From the NCBI GenBank assembly GCA_003988855.1, contig QYAI01000195.1:1-64000 (forward strand): 64,000 bases of DNA, in the 5' to 3' direction. The position numbers and the translations under genes are program-made. This stretch comes from Arachnopeziza araneosa. Its lineage: Eukaryota > Ascomycota > Leotiomycetes > Helotiales > Arachnopezizaceae. The notes beneath the pieces were generated by a model that had not been told where the DNA came from, did no database searches, and saw only the letters and a program-made list of their open reading frames with translations. Below, piece after piece: positions 10,966-21,089 of this stretch; position 1 is the stretch's first letter, and every line of letters starts with the position of its first letter.

Positions 10966-12732
10966 CTAGGAGAACAAGAACGGGTTGTTCGTCGGGTTGA
11001 CTGGGGTAAAGAGACCAGTTGTATCGGTCACTATCGAACCATCCGCCATCGTGAGTTGGAAGACGATCTGTCCTGGTCCGTCGGTGTTTGCCCAGAGGAA
11101 CAGGACCGGAAGGATATATCCCTTGGTCAAGGTGATGGTGTAAGAAGAGCTCTGAGTCCAGATCGCGTGAGCATCGTAGTTATTGAGACCCCATCCATTC
11201 AGTGCGATATCACCGTGGTACATGTACCACTCGTCATCGATCGGGTAGGGAGTGGCGAATGTATATGTTCCCGCGGTGGGAGCGATAAAGAATCCTTTGA
11301 ATGCAATGGCGATTTGGGTTAGGCATTGAGGAAGAGTCTGATCTGCGATTTGGCTCAAGCAGCCACCATAGTTGATGTCGTTAAAATTCTCATTGAAAGT
11401 GCCGTGAGCAATGTAGTTGGTGCCTTGGAAGGGAGAGAGGGTGGGATAGGCGTAACCAGTTGGGAGACCGAGGTTGTTGGGATTATTATATGCGTAGAAG
11501 CTTAATCCAGTACCTGGTGTGCCATAAACTGGGTTGAGGGTATAACTGAAAGAGAAACCAATTGTATAGGTGTCGGTTCCAACGGTGGATCCGGTGTTGG
11601 TTGCCTGGGAGGGATCCGCAGCGAGGGAGTAGTAGCTACATGTGAAGACTCCCTTCTGTCCGTTCTTGTACAGAACATAGGCAACGAAATAGCGGCAGGT
11701 GTCGTAGATTCCAGTTGCGGGTTGTTTAGCTTGATTGGTTTGCGTCGTGGCTAAACATGCTGCAGCACAGACGGAAGGATCGTAAGGCTGAGTTGTAGGA
11801 AAGTTTAGCGACCCAAGAAATGACAGAGGAGCGTCAATGACAGCGTTGCCCAGTCCGACAGGGCCTTGAAATCCAGGAATCAGATTCGGACTCGATTTAG
11901 TGTATGTGTTCGAGCCAGCAATGGCGGTTTCGAAGATGCGGCGGAATTGACCAATATTTGTTGCCGAACTCGGGGTCAAGTGAGCACCGAACAGAGCGCA
12001 TTTGAGCCAGACAGTGGAAGGAGGGTTAGTACAGCTGTCACTTGTGGTATAGCCAGGGTCGCGCTCGTAATCTGCTTCTGTTAGTCGATGGAGAGGTAGG
12101 GTAATGAAACACGCTTACAGATATTAAAGGAGTTGCATCCTGCAAGAGCAGTGCAATAGGCTGCACAGATGCTTGGATCATAAGAAGTCAATCCCTTGGT
12201 GGTATAGGTAAGATATGAAGGATCTGCAGCACTGGCATGGCTGTTGACGAAGACTTGAGAGTATCCATTTGGCGTTTTGGCACTGTTAGCAGCGACGGCA
12301 TAGATGGAATTGGCAAGAAAGTCTTGGGGAGTATCAGGAGACGTGACGGGACCGTTGCCGGCGGGTTCTAGTGCAGAGCAACCATTTGTCGTTCCAGGTG
12401 CAGTATTGATGGGATATGTAGTACCACGTTTTTCGACCGCGTCGGTAGGAGCAGCATCGGCAGTTTCAGTCAGAATCGTAGCAGCAGCCCCTGCAGCGGA
12501 CGAAGCTGCAGCACTTGGATTGTATGCTGCCGTGGTGGCTTGCACGGCCGTCACTCCCTCTAAAATATATTAGCCATTGCAGCTGCAATCTGAAATGTTC
12601 TTTACCTGGAGCAGCGACTGCAGTTGCAGTAGGAACGCTGTTGTAAGCGTCGAGATCAAGATCTTGTCTTTTGTCTAGAGGTGTAGAAAAGGCCACATTG
12701 GCCAGGGCAAGTAGCCCGAATGAGTACTTCAT
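10966..12732 (-). CDS. Secreted GLEYA-type (PA14-like) cell-surface protein
   Basis: Exons 12732-12606, 12559-12119 and 12071-10966 give 557 residues with consistent phases. The N-terminus is a signal peptide (MKYSFGLLALANVAFSTP) followed by LDKR and, near residue 86, VEKR, both likely Kex2 sites. The middle is Ala/Thr/Ser-rich with paired repeats of the type YDPSICAAYC / YDPSVCAAAC, likely disulfide modules. Near residues 400-530, segments such as GTYTFATPYPIDDEWYMYHG fit the GLEYA/PA14-like lectin fold of fungal adhesins. There is no GPI-type tail, so the protein is probably secreted or wall-associated. A TATAAG element lies about 115 bp upstream of the start. The ligand is unknown. Confidence 0.75.
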
Positions 12733-14293
12733 AATGAATGACTGAATTGAAAGTAAAGAGTGTGTGGGGTGAGAAATAAGAAATTCAAGAGAATCAGTAT
12801 GCGAATTTGCCGAGTTGATGAACCAGGCTTTAGGGGTCCTCGCGCACTTATAGCAGAGATTCCAGCCATCATCGAGAAAAGAAACTATTGTGCCCTCGAA
12901 CGCTAAAATACGACCAAAGATTGAACGCAGATTCAGGCAGCCTGGTCCAGCCGTGCTTGAACTGATCGAGAAGAAAGAGCGCTTGGCTATAACGCCGACC
13001 TTGACCAACAGTGACAACATCAACGTGCGCACGCCAGTGTGAGACTTCCTAGGCACGGGGATTATTACAAGCGTTTCCCAAACGTCAAAGAAAGGAGATG
13101 CGGATGTAAACAGCTCAGCCAAAAACCGCCTCGTGGGAAGAAATTCCCGTAAGAAGTGGTTGAAATGCCACCAAGATTGAGGCTAATGGAAAGCCTTGGG
13201 CCATGGCACCGACAACTATTGAGAAGAAAGCGCCCCTTGAACTATTGGAATGTTTGGCATACCGAACGAGCTTCGCTTATGTAAGGCCCACCAGCAATCA
13301 CGTTCAGTTAGAGTTCGCTAGAGGAGCTTCGCCATCCCCTGAATCGAGCCACTCAGCCAGCCCTATCAGACAGTCTCATTTTGCACTTCGTGAACGTCAA
13401 CTGAGTCGAACCTAGCCGCGGGTGCAGAAACGCGTAGTTTCAGGAGGCGTAAACAAGTTGTTCTCAGGAAAGGTATTGTCCATTTTGCGGCCGTCTTTCC
13501 AAGCAGCGGGCTCATTCTAGACTCTCACGGCGCTCGGTTCTGCTTGGCTAGCACCTTGGCATCTGATCAATTGAGCTCGAGCTGAAAGAACCAACAAGAT
13601 TGGAGGTGCTTCATCGGGACAGGGGATGAGGCTAAGACAGTCTTGCGGCGGGATCGATATTTGTGGCGTTGCACTTGTCATCGTGACGTTCCATTGAGCT
13701 TAGAGGTTTGTAAACCTGGAGTCGATACACGTGAATGCATGAGCATGTTGATTTACGAGACCAAGCTTCATTGGATCGTTTGCATGTCCAATGGAGCCAC
13801 TGCTTAACTGTTGTTGCTTGCTTCAAACATCTCCTGGTTTGCTTCAGGCGTTGCTCGAATCCATGGCTCACTGCCCACACCACTCTCACTTCTTGTCCAG
13901 AGCCAACGCCGACTTCGTAATAGTCCTGTGAAGAGAGATTCTGAGAACTCAGCAAAGACAGTGACGATATTTGCTTATGACTATCGGTTACATGTTGTAG
14001 GGATGAGATTGACGGAAAAAAAAGAGGCCTTGGTTGCTGTCATCTCAAAAGGAGTGCTGCTTACATAACACGCGTATTAGCTAAACGCTCCGGCATTAAC
14101 TCTCCTGATCTCCTCACTTCATCTTTGCAACACACATCTTTGTTCTACCCTTTCAGCATTCATCCGCCAGACCATGCGTATGAAGTCATCTTGTGTAGTC
14201 GTCTCTGCATCCAAATAACACCCGGGAAGATTTTCCATGGTCACGTGTGAGGGGTCTTCCCCTCGCCGAAGCCCTCTTCATCAACACAGAGCA
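12733..14293. other. Intergenic between divergent genes
   Basis: This carries the promoters of the GLEYA-type gene (minus) and the regulator gene (plus). Open frames here are short, overlapping and domain-free. A CT-rich, pyrimidine-biased stretch at about 14,096-14,160 fits a fungal promoter or 5' UTR. No RNA genes were seen. Confidence 0.4.
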
Positions 14294-15529
14294 ATGCTTC
14301 GTCGAAGGCACAAGAAGTCTAGAGCAGGTTGTTTACAGTGTAAGAAGCGCCATGTCAAGGTAAATATCAGTTTCGGGATCTTTTCTCATGTGATCAGCCG
14401 TTACTCATATACATACTAGTGTGACGAAAGTCGTCCGGCATGCGTCAACTGCTCCACAGGAAGCATGCACTGCTCCTTTTCTCAACTGGCTAGACCCATA
14501 ACACCTCCAAAGGAACCAAAGCTTACTCTGTTGGCTATTGCGCCAAAGACTACATCAACAAGTTCGACATCCTCAAGCCCTCAACCTCTACTCGTACAGG
14601 CTGAGCCTTACGTCAATGCCACACATGTGGAACTCTTCTATTGGATTATTGAGAGCAAGGACTGGGCTTTCCAAGATGAAGAGCACAAGGCAGCTCGACC
14701 ACACGTGTTGAAACACGCCTTCGCCCATCCATTCCTTTTGAACGAGCTTCTCGCTGTTTCAGCATTGCATCTTAGCACTTGCCGGCCAGCACAACGATCC
14801 ATCTATCGTGAAGAAGCTACTCGTTTGCAATCTCACGCTTTACGCATGTTTAATGAGACCATACGAGATCTGGATCTTCAGAATATCATCCCAACATTCC
14901 TTTTCTCGGTTCTTCAAGGTATGGCAACCTTCTTTGAAACATTTCACGAGCCATCGTATGGGGCGAGGGACTGGAAATTCTTCGAGAACGTCGTACAATC
15001 TCTCCGACTTCTCCAAGGCGTCCGTTCCATTGTCGTGGGTTGGTGGGATTTCCTGATCATCTCTGATATCAAAGCTATTTTGAAAGAGGAGACACCAACT
15101 TCCGGTTGGAATGACGAGATTGTCGATGGATTCGAAGCTTTCCGGATTGACATTCTTCAGTCTTCTAGCCTGGACCAGGCAGAGAGGGCGGTATGCGATC
15201 AAGCGATGGAGGAGTTGGTCTTGGTATATAAGTATGCGTTTGGATTGGGTGCAAGGTCCGAGATCTCATTACAGAGTCAACGTGTGGCTAAATACGCCAC
15301 CAAGTGGTTGATGATGGTACCGCTGCCTTTTACAGAGCTTCTTGTTGGACGAAAACCCGAGGCGTTGATGATCCTGGCTTATTTTGCCGTCATGCTCCAT
15401 AAGCTGCGGTCCTGTTGGGTGGTTGGAAGCGCTGGAAAACAGCTTCTGTTAGCTGTTGAATCTCACCTGGAACCATCGTGGTATGCCATGTTATCGTGGC
15501 CCAAATCCGTCACCGAAGCAGATGGATAA
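14294..15529 (+). CDS. Zn2Cys6 transcription factor (UPC2-like group)
   Basis: Exons 14294-14359 and 14420-15529 (intron 60 nt) give 391 residues. An in-frame ATG at 14237 would add 19. The intron interrupts the zinc cluster. Once spliced it reads SRAGCLQCKKRHVKCDESRP, then ACVNC...MHC, with all six cysteines. The remainder is helical (HVELFYWIIES, LLNELLAVSALHLS) and resembles the regulatory region of the sterol-uptake/UPC2-like group of short Zn2Cys6 proteins. It lies upstream of and in the same direction as the MFS gene (about 0.9 kb gap), so it could regulate that gene, but nothing in the sequence proves this. Confidence 0.8.
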
Positions 15530-15770
15530 GAGATGTCTCTCTGGGCATTATCTGGCGGACGCCAAGAAGAATCCATCCTCAACCCCCTCCACCCTTGTGA
15601 GAAATGATAGTCGACGCGATTGATGCCACTGGCGGTCGTGGGTGAGAATTAGGCACCAGGTTGGGTATATTTGGGGCCTTTAATCTACTGTACTTGTTCT
15701 TATGCAGGTCGGGGGAGATATGACTCCGTTGGGTAATTAGGGTGGGAGATTTCTTACGTGCTGCTTGCTC

Positions 15771-15812
15771 CGACTGGGCGGACTGGGCGGACTGGGGGGA
15801 CTGGGGGGACGG
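15771..15812. repeat. GACTGGGCG/GACTGGGGG tandem array
   Basis: Four to five near-identical 9-10 bp units (gactgggcg, then gactgggggg) lie in tandem. G-runs on the plus strand could form a quadruplex (inference). No coding role is evident. Confidence 0.7.
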
Positions 15813-16358
15813 GCAGATCTCACGTCAAGGCGAGAACCGGCCGAACGTCGGACGAAGGTTAAAGCCTTAAAGTCCATAACCAAAGCGCAGCGCGGACGCT
15901 TCGGGGCTATCGGACCAACACGTCAAAACTCCTGTGCCTTGCATCCACGCTAATCCTGATTGGGCACGGCCGCTTACATCATTTTCCTTGTGCTGATGGA
16001 CCATAAGCCCTAGAGCCACACCACAATGGCTGAAAGGCTGTCGAAGCCCCTTCTCCTTCGGCGGAACAAGGCCAGGCGGGCTGACCGTATGACAAACAAA
16101 CACACCCATTCCGAAACGGCGGGTGCTGGTTGGAATGTGGTCCGGAAATCGAAATGGACCGCTGTCCGGGCGTGCTACATCCACCCTAGCTCCGCCTCTC
16201 TTAAAGATTGACCTCGCGCTCCAGCTGGCCTGCGAACGAGTCTTCCTGATCGAATGCCAAACCTTGAGGATATATCTCCCACCACAAACCCGTCCGTGTT
16301 GCATTCTTCATTCCTTTCTTCTTGAGCTGCTGCCGCTGCCGCCGCCGCCGTCTTCGTC

Positions 16359-16402
16359 GCGCTCTTCGCTCTTCGCTCTTCGCTCTTCGCTCTTCACTCT
16401 TC
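16359..16402. repeat. CGCTCTT heptanucleotide array in the MFS leader
   Basis: About five tandem copies of a 7-bp pyrimidine-rich unit, just before the ATCA array. CT-rich tracts are common just upstream of fungal transcription starts. Confidence 0.7.
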
Positions 16403-16421
16403 CGTGATCCTCACCAAAATA

Positions 16422-16422
16422 C

Positions 16423-16466
<44 letters not shown>
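16422..16466. repeat. ATCA microsatellite abutting a start codon
   Basis: About eleven uninterrupted copies of ATCA run directly into the ATG of the MFS transporter at 16467. The array lies in the 5' leader and would be expected to vary in length between strains. Confidence 0.9.
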
Positions 16467-16468
<2 letters not shown>

Positions 16469-18445
16469 GAGCGCCTCATCTTCCGTCATGGCATCCACCA
16501 CTACTGGCCTTCATCTCGACAGCGAGAAGAAGGAGGAGGAACCCGCATCCGATGCAAACACCATGGTCGAAAACTACGACAACACCAAACCTGAACCCGA
16601 TGCTGATGACGATACTGATCCCGATGCGCACGCCAGACGTCTACAGGCAGTCCAATCAGCAGTATCAGAACTGGCTGAGGGCGACTATCCCAAAGGCCTC
16701 CAATTTTTCTTCATTCTCCTTGCCCTCATTCTCTCCATCTTCATGGTCGCGCTGGACTTGGTATGACTGCGTCACCCACCACCACCTCCTCCTCGTACTA
16801 ACCGTGCTCAGACCATCGTCGCAACCGCTATCCCAAAGATCACGGATCGATTTCACAGCGTTTCCCAGATTGGATGGTATGGTTCGGCCTTCTTCTTGAC
16901 TGTCGCCTCCTTTACATCGCCCTGGGGCAAAGCATTCAAGTACTTCACCTTGAAATGGACCTACCTGCTCGCCGTCTTCATCTTTGAGTTGGGCAGTCTT
17001 ATCTGTGGTATGTAGTTCTCGTCACCTGGTCGACACGCGCTAATTGGCTCCAGCCGTCGCACCATCAAGTACATCCCTCATCGTAGGACGTGCCATTGCA
17101 GGCTTAGGTGCTGCTGGTGTTGCATCTGGCGCTTTCATTCTCGTCGCTTTCATTGCTCCGCCAGCCAAGCGTCCAGCATATCTAGGCATCATTGGTGCAG
17201 CGTACGGTATTTCCGCTGTCATCGGTCCCCTCCTCGGAGGCGTCTTTACCGAAAAGCTCAGTTGGAGATGGTGCTTTTACATGTGAGGCTCTCTCGCTAA
17301 TAATCATGTCAATAAAGCTCATGATGATTAGTAACCTTCCAGTTGGTGGTTTGGCCGCTGCAATTCTTGTCATCTTCTTCCGACTACCAGCGCATATCAA
17401 GCCAGCAGAAGCGACATTCCGGGAGAAGATGCTTCAGTTGGACCCCATTGGTATTGTTCTCATCATGGCGGCCGTCGTTTGTTACGTGCTTGCTCTGCAG
17501 TGGGGTGGAGTCACCCTGCCATGGAGTGATTCCAAAGTCATCGGACTTCTTGTTGGATTTGTCCTGCTCTTGATAGCTTTTGGTATCGAGCAATGGTGGC
17601 AAGGTGAGCGGGCCATGTTGCCGAAGCGACTCTTCAAGATCCGATACATCCACCAAGGAATGGCCTACTCCTTCACCATCGCAGGAAGCTATTTCCTCGT
17701 CTTATATTTCCTTCCCATCTACTTTCAGGTCATCGACAATGTCTCTCCCATTCAAAGTGGAGTCCGAAATTTACCGTTGATCCTCGCCATCACACTCGCA
17801 ACCATCTGCTCTGGCGTCGGAATCACCATAACCGGTCGCCCGATGCCTTTCATGGTCGCCGCAGGTGCTCTCGCTTCCATCGGAGTCGGTCTGCTTTACA
17901 CTCTGACTATCGGTTCGTCATCCGCAAAATGGATCGGTTACCAAGTCCTCGTCGGCCTTGGACTCGGTCTCGGGTTCCAAGTACCCGTCTCAGCAGTCCA
18001 AGCCACCCTTCCACAGATTGACATTCCATCTGGATCAGCCATGATCATTTGTTCGTCTCTCCTCCCTCTTCCTATCTATACATACTAACATGCTTACCCA
18101 GTCATCCAAACCATCGGCGGAGCCTTCCTCGTCTCCGCAGGAGAGAGCGCCTTCGAAGCAACCCTCACGAAGAAGATCCGGCAGCTCGATCCCACGATCG
18201 ACCCCCTCAAAGTCATCGGCACGGGCGCCACCGACATCCGCACAGTCTTTGCCGCCAGGGACATCCCCTTCATCCTGCAAGCGTACGTCAAGGGTATCCA
18301 GACCGCCTTCATCGTTGCCATAGCCCTGGCCTCGCTATGCACCGCCATTGCCTTCTACGCACAGATTGAAAAGATGGTACCAGCCGACACGCCAACCGAA
18401 GCCAAGGAGCGTGCCAAGACCACGGACACCGAGGACGTGGTCTAG
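16467..18445 (+). CDS. MFS transporter, 14-TM drug:H+ antiporter (DHA2) type
   Basis: Five exons (16467-16760, 16812-17007, 17054-17282, 17332-18050, 18102-18445), all phase-consistent, give 593 residues. A long acidic cytosolic N-terminus is followed by membrane segments starting at FFFILLALILSIFMVALDL. Family motifs are visible: TIVATAIPKITDRF after TM1, GRAIAGLGAAGV, and the antiporter motif C region GISAVIGPLLGGVF followed by WRWCFYINLPVGG. These identify the DHA2 family of plasma-membrane exporters, which includes self-protection and secretion pumps for fungal toxins and metabolites. No biosynthetic core gene lies next to it, only a Zn2Cys6 regulator upstream. The substrate is unknown. 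Confidence 0.9.
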
Positions 18446-19039
18446 TGTAGCAAAATAATATCTTCCCTTTGTCTGTTTGACTCTTGTAATTTATACCTAT
18501 CCGACTTATTCAACTCATGAATTTTGAAGGTGTAGCAGGCGGGTGTCTTGTATTTCTGGTATGCTGTCGCGCAGGGGGAGGGGTTTACAGCATGGCTGGG
18601 CGTGGATCAAAATGGGATCTTAGAGCTTAGACGGAGATAGAAATTTTAATGATACCATCCAAGCTCATTCTATCTCTATCTCAATACGTGAACTTGAAGC
18701 ATGGTGCGTCTTTTCTCCTAGCTGGATGGTTTGAGGTGGTCTAGCCTCAGTTCGCTTGAGGTCGGTCCACCTCGCCACTCGTACCCAGTACCTAGGTACC
18801 TAGATACATCACCGTATCCATCGTACGGTTTGCCTTCTCGCTTCTCGTTCTCGCTCGTCGCCTTCGCTCTCTATACGTCTGCCGCGAGTGAACGTCGCGT
18901 GGAAACAGCAGTGATGCATCCGTGGTGCTCTCGCAGGGTTTGCCACGCGTTATCAGTTTACAGGTCTCATTGTGCGGATCATTACGGGAGTTTAATTGTT
19001 GAGCACGATGGACATGGATACCGTTGCTGCTTCAGCGGG
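18446..19039. other. Intergenic between converging genes
   Basis: 3' flanks of the MFS gene (plus) and the GPI-type gene (minus). A palindromic run of TACCTAGGTACCTAG lies near 18790. I see no gene. Confidence 0.5.
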
Positions 19040-20048
19040 CTACACCACTACAGCCATCCCCGCTACCGCACCGGCGAGGGCCATCCATGGCGCTGGCGTG
19101 ATTACGGCTCTCGCCGCGTTGTGGCTCGATGTGCCGGTTGCGCTCCCCGCCGTGCCACTCCCGCTCTTTGAAGATGTCGTCCTCGACGATGCCCCCCCTG
19201 TGCCCGTCGCGTTCCTGCTCGCCGTTAACGTGGGGCTGGTCATCGCCACGGTCCCGGTCGTGCCTGCGAGGACGGCTAGCGTGGCCGTGTAGATGTCCTC
19301 GGAGAACCAGGCGCTCCCCCCGGCGTACGTCGCCGTCGTCGTGTACGGGACCGCGTACACGGTGCTCGAGGACGTGGCGGCCGTGCCGTTGGCGGCCGAC
19401 GCCGTGTATGTCTCTGAACAGGTCCCGGTTGTGGGGAAGGGGGTGCCGGTGAGCGTGCAGCCGGTGGTCTGGTATCTACGGGTGCAGTTTAGCATGGTGG
19501 ATTAGGTTGGGAGGGGAAGGGAAACGTACTCGTATCCATCGTTGAAGATTATTTCCATGGCTTTCACGGCATTAGTTTTTTTGGGTCTTGAATAGCGAGG
19601 AGTGAGAACACACTCTTTGGACTGGTGATCAGAGTCATAGATGTCCATCCCGTATCACCGAAACATTGGGCTGCCGTTTCGTCGAGACATGGTACGCCGT
19701 AAGTGGATTGCGCTCCGGACTATGCATTTCAATCCCATCAGCATAGTTCTCCCTCCCAATTTGGAAAAATTGGAGTCGCACTTACAGAACCGAGAAAGGT
19801 GGCCGGATACTGGAAATAATCATCGACGTCCGTGGTAGCCCAAGCTACAAACGGTATCTCCTGCACAGATCAGCATCCTTTCATTCTTGTCTCCTCCTCG
19901 ATGCCCACGCATTCAGCGCGCATCGGGACGAAAAGCAGCGGGACATGCATACATCAGCAGTATAACTCGCGTTCGGCGACGGCGACGGATCCTGCGCTCC
20001 CCGCACCACCACAGCCCACAGCGAGAGGGCCGTCCCGAGATGTCTCAT
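19040..20048 (-). CDS. Predicted GPI-anchored cell-surface protein, five exons
   Basis: Reconstructed exons are 20048-19953, 19860-19786, 19719-19614, 19560-19530 and 19475-19040. Phases agree throughout and give 247 residues. Signal peptide is MRHLGTALSLWAVVVRGAQD. The mature part includes YGVPCLDETAAQCFG and YQTTGCTLTG (paired cysteines), then a long Thr/Ser/Ala-rich stretch expected to be O-glycosylated. It ends in a small-residue hydrophobic tail (WMALAGAVAGMAVVV) that fits GPI anchoring. Exon 4 is only 31 nt. The last exon is distinctly G+C-rich. No named family was recognised; it is a wall or plasma-membrane surface protein by architecture. Confidence 0.65.
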
Positions 20049-21089
20049 CGTGCGCGATGATGGGCGTGTTTGCGAGACGACGACGACGACAATTGCAAAC
20101 ACATTCTGGGCGCGCGCGCATGCTTATTTATGACCGAGGTGAGGTTGGGAAATTAGACAAAGGGTCTGGATGGGATGGGATGGGAGGGGTTTGCTCAGGT
20201 ACAATCTTGGCTGTAATATGGATAAGGTGGATAAAGGCTGGTTGGAGCGGCGGGATGGGGTGAGTAGGCGAATGAGTGCAGAGAACGCGGTGCTGCGTCA
20301 GGGAGGGACCAGGCTAAGCGAACCAGCGCCTCCTAATCGGATTGCGTGTGGTATTTGGGGTTATATTTCTGGTTACTTTATTTGTGGATATAGAGATGCT
20401 GTGAGAATAAGATTTACAATTTTGAGTTGATTCAAATTCTAGGCTAGAATTGTTTCGAGGTTTGTGTTCAGATAGAAGACCTAGGAGCCAGGAGTGCATC
20501 CCCCTCTTCTCTATTTATATGTATTTACAGATAGATGCGGATAAAGTCTGCAAGAAATCTATCGTCATTAAACTGCATTTCTCTATATATATTGTGCAGA
20601 GATAACCTAAATAAAAGAAGACAACGCCATCCAATCCAAACAAACGGGTATCCAAACTCCATGTTTAACTTCCCTCCAATTCAAATCTAACATCCTATTT
20701 GGTAGTAATCTGTAAAAATCCTGTCCTGGCGCCGAAGAATGCGACTGTCTTGGTGTTGAGACCAATAGCCTTATACTCATGTTGTATGGTTTGCTGTCTA
20801 TTCGCGGTGCGTGGCTTGAGATTGTGGAATAGAGTCGCGGGAGAGGCGTCAAGCCACCGACGAGGAGGGAGGAGGGAGAAGTGATCGGGGCGAGGTTCTC
20901 CCGACACCACCACTGAAATGGCTCGGCTTTTACTAGGCACACACCCCCTCTATGTGTTGATCAATGTCAGCGCTGGATGCTCAATCGGCTGCCTAACGAC
21001 GACCTCAATAAAGAGCATCCAAGAGCAGCAGCGGTTGGGAATACACAGAGGATATAAGACTTTACCACCTTCTTCTCCCTGCATTGGCC
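20049..21089. other. Intergenic between divergent genes
   Basis: Promoter regions of the GPI-type gene (minus) and the large Zn2Cys6 regulator (plus). The minus-strand open frame upstream of 20048 extends to 20102 and offers an alternative start without a better signal peptide. Other frames at 20,600-20,940 overlap one another and have no domain. Confidence 0.4.

Larger units (their letters stand above)
15530..16466. other. Intergenic with several low-complexity arrays
   Basis: This is the 3' flank of the regulator and the promoter/5' UTR of the MFS transporter. It contains three short tandem arrays (annotated separately) and no supported gene. Open frames on both strands are compositionally biased and lack domains. 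Confidence 0.5.
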
